DNA of 64,000 nt. Source: Selaginella moellendorffii (lineage: Eukaryota; Streptophyta; Lycopodiopsida; Selaginellales; Selaginellaceae). Both the position numbers and the translations under genes were made by a program. The stretch covers positions 2,429,972-2,493,971 of the forward strand of contig NW_003314268.1 in assembly GCF_000143415.4 (NCBI RefSeq). The letters run 5' to 3'. Under the pieces are notes generated by a model. It searched no databases. It was not told where the DNA came from and was given only the letters and a program-made list of their open reading frames with translations. Numbering within the stretch: position 1 is the first letter of the stretch; every line of letters begins with the position of its first letter. This document shows positions 1-10,758 of this stretch, piece by piece.

Positions 1-412
1 TCTTAAGTTTGCATGACGCACACACACACTCCCTCTTCGAAGTTTCACCATGATCATACGGTGACACCCCGAGCGTACGTACGAGCGTACGGCAGGAGAT
101 CCTCACAAGAATTCTATGCACCCACACCTTTTCTCCAGCAGGCAAACAATTTAGTACGCGCGCACTCCGACCAAAAGACCCGTGGGTCTGGGCTGATACC
201 TAGGTGTGAGGCTTTCACCGCACGGTAAAAAAAGTCAATACCACCGCCAGTGGAAAACCGGCATTTACCGCGGGGGAGGTAAACAAAGATAGAGATGGAT
301 AGATATGTATAAATACACACCTGCAGTATCTAGCTGGCGCTAGGAAGGACCACGATGCATGTTATATACGGAATTATTCCCGGTGCTGATTCCTCTGTCT
401 TGTCTTTTCCAG
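1..412. other. Non-coding stretch before first recognisable exon
   Basis: I see no convincing coding sequence here. The stretch has a short CA run near base 20-30 and AT-rich DNA, and ends in a pyrimidine tract plus AG that serves as the splice acceptor of the dehydrogenase exon. It is either a large intron or unrelated DNA fused to a 5'-truncated gene. Confidence 0.4.
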
Positions 413-1206
413 GGCATTTCTTGCTCACAAAGCTGTTGCTGGACAAGATGGTCGAAACATCGCGGGACTCGAGGATGGAGGGTCGGATCGTTAATGTGGC
501 TTCGCAGTGCTATAGGATTGCCAGGGATGGCATCGAGTTTGATAAGCTAAACGATCCAGCAAGGTAGTTTTTCTATGCGATAGTTCTAAATGAGGGATTC
601 ACTATGATTTTTGCCAGCTTTTCTACAACGTACCCACTCGGCTATGGAATCTCCAAGCTCGCCAACATCTTGCATGCAAAAGAGCTGGCGAGGCGGCTCA
701 AGGTATCCAAAGCCGTGGTTATGTCTAAGCTTTGATTATTTAGCCGCGTGTTTAGGAGCGCGGCGCTAACGTCACAGCAAATGCAGTCCATCCAGGAGTC
801 ATCCACACCAACATCGTACGGATAGCCCCCGAGTACATCTCATGTAAGATCACAAAAATGATCATGTCTCACGATTCCGTACGCCTTGAACTAACACAGA
901 CATTATCTCGAGCATATTCTCCAAGCAATTCGAATTCAGCAAATCCCCCTCACAGGCAAGTTGGTTAGTGCGTTTTACTTTTTGGTTGGATTGTTTTAAT
1001 AACGATTGGCATTATGCTTGCTGAAGGGGGCCGCGACTACGTGCTACGTTGCCACTCATCCGGGGGTGAGTGGAGTCTCCGGAAAGTATTTCGTGGATTG
1101 CAACAAGGCCGAGTGCGTTTCGTACGCAAACGACATGAAGTTGGCCCAGCGGCTATGGCAATTCAGTGAAAAGTGGACGAGTCCCGCCGGGGACGGCACG
1201 GATTGA
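413..1206 (+). CDS. Short-chain dehydrogenase/reductase, TIC32/WWOX-like, 3' half only
   Basis: This is an NAD(P)-dependent oxidoreductase of the classical SDR fold, closest in pattern to plant TIC32/retinol dehydrogenase-like proteins. Exons that keep frame are 413-563, 618-702, 756-843, 900-955 and 1027-1206. They contain the strand ending in GRIVNVAS, the catalytic Tyr and Lys as YGISK (exon 2), the segment ANAVHPG, and the family C-terminus with GAATTCYVA and GVSGKYF. The N-terminal Rossmann glycine motif and the NNAG segment are absent from the window, so the gene either starts upstream across an unusually long intron or is 5'-truncated. The fourth intron uses a GC donor (AG|GCAAG). The stop is at 1204-1206. 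The substrate cannot be told. Confidence 0.75.
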
Positions 1207-1920
1207 TTGGTCATTACGCGGATTGACGGTGGATCTGGCGTTTCACCCCTTGAATACGCAATGTAGGTAGCTGCTGTGCAATCTTTACAAGCTCACCAAC
1301 AAAAACTATGTAACTATTCAAAGGAAAGCCCTTTTCTAGGTCAAGATTGGAATTCCTCCGCCAACTTTTGGCTTTGAAGTGACCAAACAAATTCGACGAG
1401 CAGCGCGTCGCTGTCTTGACACGACCATGGCCCAACTGCCGTACCCGTCGTACACAATATGGTTTTCGGACCACGCATTGCCCCATGACGTGGCACGATT
1501 TTCGTCCAATGATAGATTACCCCCCGCATCTGAGGCGTCGATTGCTCGCGGCGAGATGTGCGGCCGCGATCGCGTCTCTCTTCCAGTGAAGCTGCGAAGA
1601 TTTTGAGAGGGAAAGGCTTTCCCCTCTTTCTGACGGAGCCCTGGAAAGCGCAGCTATGGCGTCTCGGAGCTCTCATTTCTTTATGGCTTGCTCTGCGCGC
1701 TCTGGGGCAATGCGGCAGCGGCAGCGTCTCTTCTTTCCTCTGGCGCTTTGAAGAGCGCTCGCGTGGATTTTGCTGCAGGGGCGGGCTCTCTTGGCTTTCT
1801 CTGGATCGGTCGATGCTTCATTCCTGGCGCCTGCGCGCCTGGAAATCTCGCAGCCTTGGCGTTTCCGGCCGATAATCTAGGGAATGCAGGTTCCAAGGAT
1901 GCCGATTACCGCAGGAAATC
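1207..1920. other. Intergenic region and presumed promoter/5' UTR
   Basis: No gene is recognised. Short ORFs on both strands overlap each other without family motifs. The 3' part (about 1610-1920) is GC-richer and probably holds the 5' UTR of the receptor-kinase gene that starts at 1921. Confidence 0.4.
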
Positions 1921-4848
1921 ATGGTTAGGGTCATGAGGATCTGGGATGGAGCGTGGATTATGCTGAGCACCCTTGTCTTTGTCCTGGTGTCCAGCTTATA
2001 CGGTGGATTTTGCCTCACGAGCGCGAATCAGGGTACGTTTGTTTGTGGATTTTTTGATTCAATGGTGTCGATGATCGCGTCTTGCCGCAGCATCGGCTCT
2101 GTCGGCCTTCAGGCAGAGCATATCGAGCGATCCTCGGGGTGCTCTAAGCGGATGGAGCGCGGACCATGGTTCTTTGTGCCAGTGGCGAGGCGTGACTTGC
2201 TCATCCGATGGCCGGGTGATAAAATTGTAAGTGTTCTCGACAGGCTGGAGTTTCCAAGGACTAAGTGGTGTGTCTAACAGGGAACTGGTGAATTTGTCGC
2301 TTCAAGGGAAAATTTCCCCCGAGCTATCAAGGCTAGAGTTTCTGAAGAAAATGTGAGATTTTGATCTTTTAATTTGGACGATGACTGAGATAACGTTTCG
2401 TTTTTAGTGACTTGAGAGGAAACGAGCTGTCTGAATCAATTCCGAAGGAGCTCTGGGTTCTGAAGAGACTGTTTCACTTGGATTTGAGCGGAAATAATCT
2501 ATCTGGCACTATTCCTCCAAACGTTGGCAATCTTGTGAACTTGCGTACGCTGTAAGTGATGTTCACTTCTTACTATTTGTTCTTGGCTCATTTTGGGGTT
2601 TGATCTGAAGGAATCTTGGGAAAAACCATTTTCAAGGAAGTCTGCCGACGCAATTTGGGAAGCTAGTCAGGCTAAGGCATTTGCGCCTGGACCATAATCA
2701 CTTCACCGGATTCATTCCAGGACGTGCTTTTTGTAACCTGAAAAGCCTTCAAACGCTTGATGTGTCGGAGAATTCTTTTGTTACTGAATGTTTTCCAAGG
2801 TAAGCATGTAAGCAAAAACTTGGTCTGTAACATCATTGTGGTTGTGCGTAGTGCTACTGTAGGGGACTGTCTACATTTGTCAGAACGTCTAATCAGCAAG
2901 CACATTTGTGGTAAGACTTACGAGCTTCACAGCTGATGGTCACACTTGCATAATGACATCGCAGAACGTCCTCATCGCTTTCTGCAAAGCAGGCTGAAGA
3001 ACAACGCAACGAGAGTTAACGGTGTTCACAGCTCCCACGATCACCACGTCAAACTTCGTCATTATAGTCATCACCACAAAGGCTTCCAAACGTTGGCCGT
3101 GCTACTATCAGTATTTTCAGCTGTTGTGTTCGTCTTTCTTATGGTAGGTGTTTTTCTCTACAAACGGAAAACTGTAGCGGTCAGCCCATGGAAGGCTGGT
3201 ATGAGTGGACATCTACAGAAGGTCTTTGTAACGGGTTAGTGGCGTTTGCAGTGTGATTTCTATCTAACACCGTCGTTTTCTTTGTTTACAGATGTCCCGT
3301 CTCTAACTTGGGCAGAGCTCCAGGCAGCATGCGAAGACTTCAGCAACATAATTGGGTCGTCTCCGGATACTGTTGTTTTCAAAGGAACACTTTCAAACGG
3401 AACAGAAGTGGCCGTCACGAGTATTAGAATCTCAGCAGCAAGCTGGACAGCAAGCTCCGAAATATTTTTTCGTCGTAAGGTGCACCTGACATCTCGTCAT
3501 CACTGTATATTGTACTAATGTCGTCATGTTTGCTTGCAGATCGAGGCACTTGCGCGTATGAAGCACACGCATTTGGTGAACTTGCTGGGATACTGTGCCG
3601 AGGAAGAACCTTTCGCACGGATGCTTTTGTTTGAGTATGTTCCAAACGGAACTTTGTCCGAACATCTTCACAGTAAGCAAAGTTTTTCTATTGGTTTATT
3701 TCAGTAGCTAACGACACATATCCAGATGTGGACTCGGATCATCTGGATTGGACGACGCGAATGAGGATCGTGATGGGAGCGGCATACGGGCTGGAGTACA
3801 TGCACCACGAACTTGTGCCGCCTGCTAGCCACTCAAACTTCGATTCTTTTGCAATTTATCTCACGGAGGACTACGCTGCAAAGGTACGAATTGTCTCTAT
3901 TTCCTCTTTTGCGCTTGTCATGTAGTGATTCGTTCTTTCGATGCAGCTGGCCGACTTTGGAATCTCCAAGCTCGCTGTGATCAAAAGTGACCGAAGGAAA
4001 TCTTTTAGCAACAGCATCGGATACGATGACTTCGAAGGCTCCGACCGCCACGCACCAGACTTCGAGAGCAACGTTTTAAGCTTTGGCATGTTCCTGCTGG
4101 AGGTAGTGACCGGACGGCTACCCTACTCCGAGAAGGAGGGCTCTCTCATGGAATGGGTAAGAAACTCTTTAATTCTCTCTCTCTCTCTCTCTCATGGAAT
4201 GGGTAAGAAACTCTTTAATTTTCTCTCTCTCTCTCTCTCTCATGGAATGGGTAAGAAACTCTTTAATTCTCTCTTTCTCTCTCTCTCGATCTGGCATAGT
4301 TAGTTTTCTCTCCTCATTTTCTCTCTCGATCTAACGTTCTCTCTGAAATCATTTCTTTCTTTCTCTTCTTTTCTCTCGATCTAGCATAGTCTAGTTTTCT
4401 CTCTTCTCATTTTCTAGTTCTCTCCTTGCTATGAAGATCTAACCTCTTGATCTAGTAGTCTAGTTTTCTCTCTTCTTACTTTCTAGTTTCTCTCTTTCCT
4501 GGCTAGCCTCTCGATCTATCTTAGTTTAGTTTTCTCTCTTCATTTCTTAGTTTCTCGCTTCCTTGCTATGAAGATCTTCTAACCTCTTGCTTGCAGGCTC
4601 TAGAGTTCTTGAGTTCTCCTGAGACTCTCGGCTACATCGTGGATTCGTCGCTCAAATCCTTCGATCTAAAGCAGCTGCTGGTTGTCTGCGATGTGATCCG
4701 GCTGTGCATTCATCCCGACTCGAGCAAAAGGCCGACAATGAAGACGGTGGCGTCGATACTCTCCAAAGGATTAAACATCTCCCCCGAGGCGGCGCAACCA
4801 AAATGCTCACCACTCCTTTGGGCGGAGCTCGAAATTCTCTCCAACTAG
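1921..4848 (+). CDS. LRR receptor-like pseudokinase, MRH1/MDIS-like
   Basis: Single-pass plasma-membrane receptor of the MRH1/MALE DISCOVERER type, a family linked to root-hair growth and pollen-tube guidance. Eleven exons (1921-2032, 2091-2226, 2281-2352, 2408-2551, 2611-2799, 2965-3221, 3292-3479, 3540-3672, 3726-3883, 3947-4156, 4597-4848) sum to 1,851 nt, or 616 residues. Order: signal peptide; LRRNT_2 domain with CQWRGVTC; about five LRRs (LDLSGNNLSGTIPP); a His-rich juxtamembrane stretch; a transmembrane helix (LAVLLSVFSAVVFVFLMVG); then a kinase-like domain with LTWAELQAACEDFS and LLFEYVPNGTL. The glycine loop is degenerate, the VAIK lysine is lost (VAVTS) and HRD is replaced by SHS, but DFG is retained (LADFG). 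It is therefore probably a pseudokinase acting as scaffold or co-receptor. The last intron (4157-4596) is long, CT-rich and contains repeated donor sites. Confidence 0.88.
4144..4290 (+). repeat. Tandem triplication of exon end/5' splice site with CT microsatellite
   Basis: The segment CATGGAATGGGTAAGAAACT occurs three times, starting at 4147, 4193 and 4241 (spacing 46 and 48 bp), each followed by CTTTAATT and a (CT)n tract. The first copy is the real exon end and donor of the receptor-kinase gene. The others are complete extra donor sites inside the intron. The offsets of 46 and 94 are not multiples of three, so use of a downstream donor would shift the frame. Confidence 0.85.
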
Positions 4849-4967
4849 AGTCCTCTTCTAAGCTTTTCTCATTCTTCTTCTTTTTTGGTCAGCTGTGTAT
4901 AAACTTCAGTGCGGTTATCCCTTAATCTTTCCCTTTATAGTGAAGACTTGCTTCCAAAGCTCCAAGA

Positions 4968-4976
4968 TTAGGGTTT
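4968..4976 (+). promoter_or_regulatory. Telo-box-like motif (TTAGGGTTT)
   Basis: TTAGGGTTT lies about 140 bp upstream of the chosen start codon of the RRM gene. This element is common in promoters and 5' UTRs of plant genes for ribosome and RNA-processing functions. A short upstream ORF begins at the ATG at 4995 and closes after 11 codons, which may reduce translation of the main ORF. Confidence 0.4.
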
Positions 4977-5113
4977 GTAGTGCTCTCTCTGGGTATGGCG
5001 CCGAGCAAGCTAAGGCACTGCCGGCGATAGGACGATTCGGTGCTTCCGGAGCTCGGCATTGTTCTTCTGCTGTCGATAATCGGCGCTTGCAAGAGCGAGG
5101 TGCATTCGCAGCG

Positions 5114-6969
5114 ATGACTGTGAGCGATCAGACCTCTGTCTATGTTGGCGGCTTGGCATACGATGTCACGGAGGACTTGATTCGCTCCACGTTCGAGGAG
5201 TTTGGAGAAATCGACAAAGTCAAGGTGGGTTTTTTCGATCGAGCTCCTCTCTCTTTCTCCGCTTCGAGCATTCTTTGGTTTTTCTTTTCTTGTCTCCTGC
5301 CTGTTCCGTTGCTTCTTAGCTTGTTTTTCACGGCGTTTGGAGGTTCTTTCTTTTCTCGCTTCATATGTTTATGGATGGAACGCAGTTGTGGCACTTATTT
5401 TGGAATTTTTTTCTCCCGGCGCCGTTTTTTTGTTCGAATTTCTATGCAACGAAGATATCTTTTCGATCGAACTTGCCAAGTCCTTCGAAAGTTTCAGGCT
5501 TTTATATTGGGCTTTTCGTACTGGGTTTTCTTTCCTTCCTTGAGTGTATCCATGGCACTTCTAGGCATTTTTGTTAGCAGAATCTGTTATGTTTTTGATT
5601 TACTAAGTCCCTCTGGTGAGTTGGCCGAGTTCTTTTCTGTTTATTTCTTTGCGTCTTTCTTTTCCAGATTATTCAAGACCACGATGGGCAGTCCCGGGGC
5701 TATGGATTTATCACTTTTGCCACTTCGGAGGCTGCTAATGGTGCCATCTACGGAATGAATGGAAAGGTATCCGTATTTTATTTTATTTTTCTTGTTTCTG
5801 TGTGAAGTATATATTCCATGATTCAGGTTGTTGCTGGACGGTCCATCAGAGTGAACGAAGTGAAGAACCGGGGTGGCCGTGACTCGTACTCGTACAGAGA
5901 CAGGGATAGCCGGAGGGATAGAGAAGACAGGCGGGACAGATACGGGTGAGATTGATTTTCTTTTTTTTTCTTTTTCTGTTCTTTTCTTTTCTATGAAAAG
6001 TCTCTAATGGCGATTGTCATCGCAGGCGCTATTCTCCAAAGCGAAGACGTCGTGACCGCTCTCCTTATTATCGTAGATATCGGTCTCCGCGAGACGGTTG
6101 TTCTCGATGGCTGCATTTTAAGTTAGCTAACTTTTTTCGATTCAGATACAAGCCGGTCCGTGAGTCCGTCTCCAGTTTCAAGCTACGATCGGTAAGAAGC
6201 TGAATTCAATGGAGAAAATAATTTAATCGGAAGTTCTATTTTGCTCTTTTCAGCTACGACAGCACCAAAGCTGAGAAAACAAAAACCTCCAAGGAACATA
6301 ACGGCGATAATAGCAAGGTTAGCCGTGTTTTCATCCATGTCCATCGTACTCAGTTCTTGCACTCATAGCAGGTGAAAGAGGAGCTTGCAAAAGCTCTTGA
6401 ATTGCAACGAGATCGGCGGGAACAGGTGGGCGTGCATCCTCGGTGTTGAACAGCTGCAACCGTGCGTTTTCTTTCGTTTGTGTCAGGTGGCGACTTTGCA
6501 AAGCGACCTCAACCGTGCGAACAAAACAAGTGAAGAGATGCTGAACAAGAACAAGGTAAACTTTTCACCAAGGGAGGCAAGATGAGATAGTAACACAATC
6601 TTTGTCTCGCAAGCAGGGTCTGGAGCAGTCTCTGGCAAATGTTACGTCGATGTTCAACAGCCATCTTGACTACCTCAGACAGGTAAGAAATCAGCTCAAG
6701 TGTTTAGTGTTTTTTATTTTCTTTCTACGCAGATGAAACAAGCGTTTGCAGATGTGAGGAACTGCAAGGAGAAGCTGAGGCTCGCGGAGCATGACCTCGA
6801 GGTATTATTGAATGGCAAAACCTCAAACTTAAAGTTTCTTCACTCTTAAAACTTTTCGCCCGTGCAGATGGCGTTCACGGACGCAGTACTTGGCTTCGAA
6901 AGTTTGGACCCACCTCTCCCACACTCAAATGGGGAAATAAAGTACCTTGAGGCATCCAAGGGATTTTGA
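5114..6969 (+). CDS. RRM RNA-binding protein with RS-like segment and C-terminal coiled coil
   Basis: Predicted nuclear RNA-binding protein, probably involved in splicing. Eleven exons (5114-5224, 5668-5766, 5827-5945, 6026-6096, 6146-6191, 6254-6317, 6372-6425, 6487-6555, 6617-6682, 6733-6801, 6868-6969) sum to 870 nt, or 289 residues. One RRM occupies about residues 7-85, with RNP2 as VYVGGL and RNP1 as RGYGFITF. An Arg/Ser/Asp-rich region follows (YRDRDSRRDREDRRDRYG, then RRRRDRSPYYRRYRSPRD and SVSPSPVSSYDR). The C-terminal third is a Leu/Glu/Lys-rich helix (VATLQSDLNRANKTSEEML) predicted to form a coiled coil. The first intron is long (443 bp) and fully open in one frame, which creates a misleading long ORF. 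The start at 5114 was chosen because it directly precedes the RRM and lies in its frame. I do not recognise an exact named orthologue. Confidence 0.85.
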
Positions 6970-8919
6970 GGGCGATGCCATTACGACTGCTTTGGATTGT
7001 TCTGAGCGACCAGGCTATCAGTCCAAAGGTACGTTGGTATTTTAACACAGGCAGCCGTGTTGTTGTTGTACGCAGATCAAATACATGTTTCATCCTATTT
7101 ACACATACGAAGTACTTTCCCCTCACGTTTATAAGTTGCGGAATTCTCTTGCTGGCTTGGGACAGACACTGGCAATCTCCTTCTTTTCATCACTTAAACT
7201 ACAACGAACCAAGGACAATTTTCTCCTTTCCAGCTAGCTTTCGCTCTCTGTCCATGGTTCGTTCTTTCTTTACATTTCTTTCTATAGTTCTTGCTTAAAT
7301 GTGGGCTTGTGTTGTTTTCCCAGTGGATCTCTCCTCAAAGCTATCGGCTTTTCCCTCTTTTTTCTTGAGTTGCACTGTGGCCGCTCGCTCTCTCTTCTTT
7401 TACTGCAAGACTAGGACGTGACGGACAGCTCCGGCGGAGTTTTTATGGCTTGTTTGACTTCGCTTCCTTTTCAGATATCTGGGGGCTTATCGCGATCAAG
7501 CGATTTTCTCGCGTGAGACGAGCCGGCAAGGAAAGGAAAGATTTCCACAGGCGCGCATGAGGGAAATGCTATGGAGTGTTACAACGTGCCAAAGTAATCA
7601 CATCGTCACACAGGCATGATCTCTGGCGTGGTGGTTTCATAGCGAGATTTTGGCCGAGGAGAGAAAAAGATCCCCACTGTGGATGATCGGCGTAGCGTGG
7701 GGAGATGATTTGCCATACTGTGGCTAGTTTTGATGGATGGAATAAAAAACAAATGTAACTAAAATTCGGTGGATATTCGTCGTGATGCAGACATTGCGTC
7801 TTACACACTCTATATGGGCTAGTGGTCGTGCACATGCAAGCATACGACAGTGAAAGAGACTAAGCCTTACCAAAAGGTGGTGGAAACGTTAGAATATGCA
7901 TTGTTATGTGAAAGGTGACGAAGGTGTTTCTAGGGCATGACGTGCGGGGTTGCTGCGAGGCACGTCTTTGGGGGACGAGAACGAGGCATCATGGTGCGTG
8001 GAGTTTTCAGTTTTCTGGGCCATATATTTTTCAAGGGGACGGGGTCTCTATTCCAGTAATTAAAGGGAAGTTTGGACGTCACACGCACACGGCAGTTGCC
8101 GAATCAAAGGTGTAAACTGCGAAGTTTTAACAGAAGCTCTCTTTTCCTAGTTTTTGGCCGCGACTGTGATCTCGACAGCAGCCGAAAGCCTCCTTCCGCC
8201 CAGCTCGTGATTTCCTGAGAAAAAAAAAACAAAACAAAACCACGTGTGAAGAAATATTTTATAATGTTTACAGTGTACTGACGCATTCAAACCGAAAGTT
8301 CCAATCGCAATCGAGAGCCATTTTGTCCTGGCAAATATTTTCAAGCCTAGCCATATGCTGGTCATTTCTCCCAAGGTTTTTCATTCCATTGTACGGAAGG
8401 TCTCCTATAGTCAGAATTGTATGAATGGCAATCAGCCACCCACCGCCGCATTGGAAACCGCCAACTTTTGCCAAAAGAAATGGTACGCCACCTTTGCGAA
8501 AATAGTTAAATGGGAAAGAAAGAAAGTAAAAGGTGGTATTTTAAAGGTGGAAGTGAATAGGGTTTAGAGTTTTCCAGAGACGGAGATCGTGTGTCTGTGT
8601 GTGTGCTGCGTCTGGAGCTGTCGGTGGTATCAAAAGAAAGAGAACGAAAGCTTGCTCGCTTCGCCCTTCTATCGATTTTGGATCTAAGTTGCTTCTCCAT
8701 GCTTGCTGAGAGTTTCTGGAAAAGTTTCGAGCAAGAAAGAGTAGCTTCTTGCCTTGTGGAGACCACTACTGTTGTTCTTTGCTTTGCTTGATTCACGCGC
8801 AAGATCGAGAGAACCCTCGCTCTTGAAAGGATCAAGCGTTTCTTTCGGGGAGGGATTGATCAAGGCAAAGATGGCGACGCGGGAGTATCTCAGCTAGGAA
8901 CCGATCGAGGGGGAAGGAG
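6970..8919. other. Intergenic region between RRM and DUF620 genes
   Basis: No gene is recognised in about 1.9 kb. The region 7,000-7,450 is T-rich and could hold the 3' UTR and further non-coding DNA. Several 60-110-codon ORFs occur on both strands without recognisable motifs. A telo-box-like TAGGGTTTA lies at 8558-8566. From about 8,600 the sequence is probably promoter and 5' UTR of the DUF620 gene, with a TG-rich patch near 8,590-8,610. Confidence 0.4.
8558..8566 (+). promoter_or_regulatory. Telo-box-like motif (TAGGGTTTA)
   Basis: TAGGGTTTA occurs about 355 bp upstream of the DUF620 start codon, at the edge of what looks like its 5' UTR or promoter. The call rests on motif match and position only. 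Confidence 0.3.
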
Positions 8920-10537
8920 ATGGTGTTTAGGAAACGCTCCGAGTCGCCGGCCGTGGCAATGCTGGGCGAGGCGCTGCCGCCGCTGCTCGAATTCCCGGAC
9001 AAATTCGCGGCCAAGAACAGCAACGGCGTCAAGGGATGGGTGAAAGAACAGCTGGAAAATCACTTGCAACACCTCGGCCTCCGCGGCAGCGGCGGAATCG
9101 CTCAATGCAGCAAGCGCTTCAGAGCCAGGCAGCTGCTGGCGACGCTGGGAATTTCTCTCGGCCCTTTCCCGGTTGGAAAGATTCCTCCCACCGTCAGCCC
9201 CAAAGACAGCCCAATTGTAAGTTCTGAATCCATTCTCTCTCGCGATTCTTTGAGTGATCCGAGCTCGAGGGTCCGATCGTGTCGCGGAATTCCAAGTGGG
9301 TTCCTCTTCTTGCGCTGGAATTGCTTTGATCGAGTGCTCTGTTTGCCGCGGAAATTGGTCTTTTCTTAGGAGTGGATTCTCGGTGAATTCGCTCGATCTT
9401 TGGTTCTTGCGCTCGCGTGTTCTTGGATTTGATCTCTCGAGGTTCGATCTCTCATCCAATGCTCGATCTTTTTGCCAGGAAACGAGCAGCGCCCAGTACA
9501 TCGTCCAGCAGTACATTGCCGCCACGGGGGGAGCAAAGCTCCACACGTCCATCCACAACTCGTACGCCTCGGGGAGACTAAAGATGGTGCTCACGGAATT
9601 CGAGTCCACCGCCGGCGGCGCGCAAATGCCCACCACCACCACCTCCACCACCACCAGCGGTATCGCCACCGCCGCTTCCGCCACCGCCAGCAGCATCATC
9701 CGGCCCGGGAGGGAGCTCTGCGAGTCCGGCAGCTTCGTCCTCTGGCAGATGTTCCCGGACAGATGGTACGTGGAGCTGTCGGTGGGCGGTACCAAGGTCC
9801 GCGCGGGCTGCGACGCCAAGACGGTGTGGAAGCAGAGCCCCCTGGCGGGATCGCAGTCGGTCCGCGGGCCAATCCGGCCGCTGCGCCGCGCGCTGCACGG
9901 CCTCGACCACAAGACGCTCGCCTCCATGTTCCTCAACGCGCGGTGTGTGGGCGAGAAGCGCACGGACGGCGAGGACTGCTTCGTGCTCAAGCTGGCGGCG
10001 GACTCTTATGCGCTTACCGCCGGATACCGCGCGGTACCTCCGGCAGACGCCTCCGCCGCGCGTCACGGGGCCGGGGCCGACCCCGCGGACCCCGAGGTCG
10101 AGGAGGAGGTGATACGCCACGTGGCGTTCGGCTACTTCAGCCAGCGGTCAGGATTGCTGGTGAGGATGGAGGACTCGCAGCTGACGAGGATCCAGGCGGC
10201 GCGCGGCGCGGTGTCCTACTGGGAGGTGACGGTGGAGACGCGGCTTGGGGAGTACCGCGCGGTGGAGGAAGGGGCGCCGGTGGTACCGCACGCCGGCAGC
10301 ACGGTGGTGAGCGTGTTTCGATTCGGGGAGGAGTCCATGTGCCACACACGCAGCCGGGTGGAGGAGTCGTGGTGGATCGACGAGGCGGCCTACAATGTGG
10401 CGGGTCTCTCGGCCGAGTGCTTCATACCGCCGTGCGACGCGACGCCCGCGCCCATGGCTAGTGACGCCGGCGAGATGTTTGCGCAGCACGACGGCTTCAA
10501 GGACCAAAATCTCGGGAGCAGCCATAGCCTCTGGTAG
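8920..10537 (+). CDS. DUF620 family plant protein
   Basis: Plant-specific protein of the DUF620 family, whose biochemical role is not established. Two exons, 8920-9216 and 9479-10537, sum to 1,356 nt, or 451 residues. Seen in the translation: the N-terminal segment LPPLLEFPDKFAAKN, a segment YIVQQYIAATGGAKLHTSIHN just after the intron, then GSFVLWQMFPDRWYVELSVGG, WKQSPLAGSQSVRGPIRPLRRALHGLDHKTLA and a long conserved C-terminal half ending near ESWWIDEAAYNVAGLS. Two low-complexity inserts (Thr/Ala-rich near residue 150, Ala/Asp-rich near 290) come from GC-rich codons. The start at 8920 is the first ATG in frame with the conserved block. A 366-codon antisense ORF over the gene is a shadow of its high GC content. 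Confidence 0.85.
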
Positions 10538-10614
10538 TAGTTTCTTTAGCTCCAGGTAGAGGAAGGAGGAATATTCCATGGCTCGTCCACTTGGCAGTGT
10601 GACGTGGAAAAATG

Positions 10615-10645
10615 ACGCGTGTCAATGTTTCAGATTGACACGTGT
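10615..10645. promoter_or_regulatory. Palindromic ABRE/G-box element
   Basis: A near-perfect 12-bp inverted repeat (arms 10615-10626 and 10634-10645, one mismatch, 7-bp spacer) contains CACGTG at 10639-10644. A second CACGTG lies at 10685-10690 and a GACGTGG at 10601-10607. ACGTG cores of this kind are bound by bZIP and bHLH factors and are typical of ABA- and light-responsive plant promoters. The cluster lies between the DUF620 stop and the phosphoesterase start, in the latter's proximal promoter. Confidence 0.55.
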
Positions 10646-10745
10646 ACACGTTCTGTGGAATATTTCTTGCGCGTAAGAATCTCACACGTGTAAAGTACGG
10701 TATTTCGGTTATTCTTTTGATTCGTCTTGCAATGTTGCCGTGTTC

Positions 10746-10754
10746 TAGGGTTTT
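10746..10754 (+). promoter_or_regulatory. Telo-box-like motif just upstream of phosphoesterase ATG
   Basis: TAGGGTTTT ends five bases before the start codon at 10759. The position fits a 5' UTR or promoter-proximal telo-box. Confidence 0.35.
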
Positions 10755-10758
10755 AGCG

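Noticed and set aside
4300-4590. CT-rich tract as a GAGA-type promoter
   Set aside because: It is inside an intron that is clearly defined by flanking coding exons, and is better explained as microsatellite expansion.
4895-5758. 287-codon ORF through the first intron of the RRM gene
   Set aside because: The RRM is interrupted after RNP2. Splicing 5224/5668 restores RNP1 and the fold, so the long ORF is intron read-through.
8890-9990. 366-codon minus-strand ORF over the DUF620 gene
   Set aside because: It crosses the intron and shows no motif; it is explained by GC-rich codon use on the sense strand.
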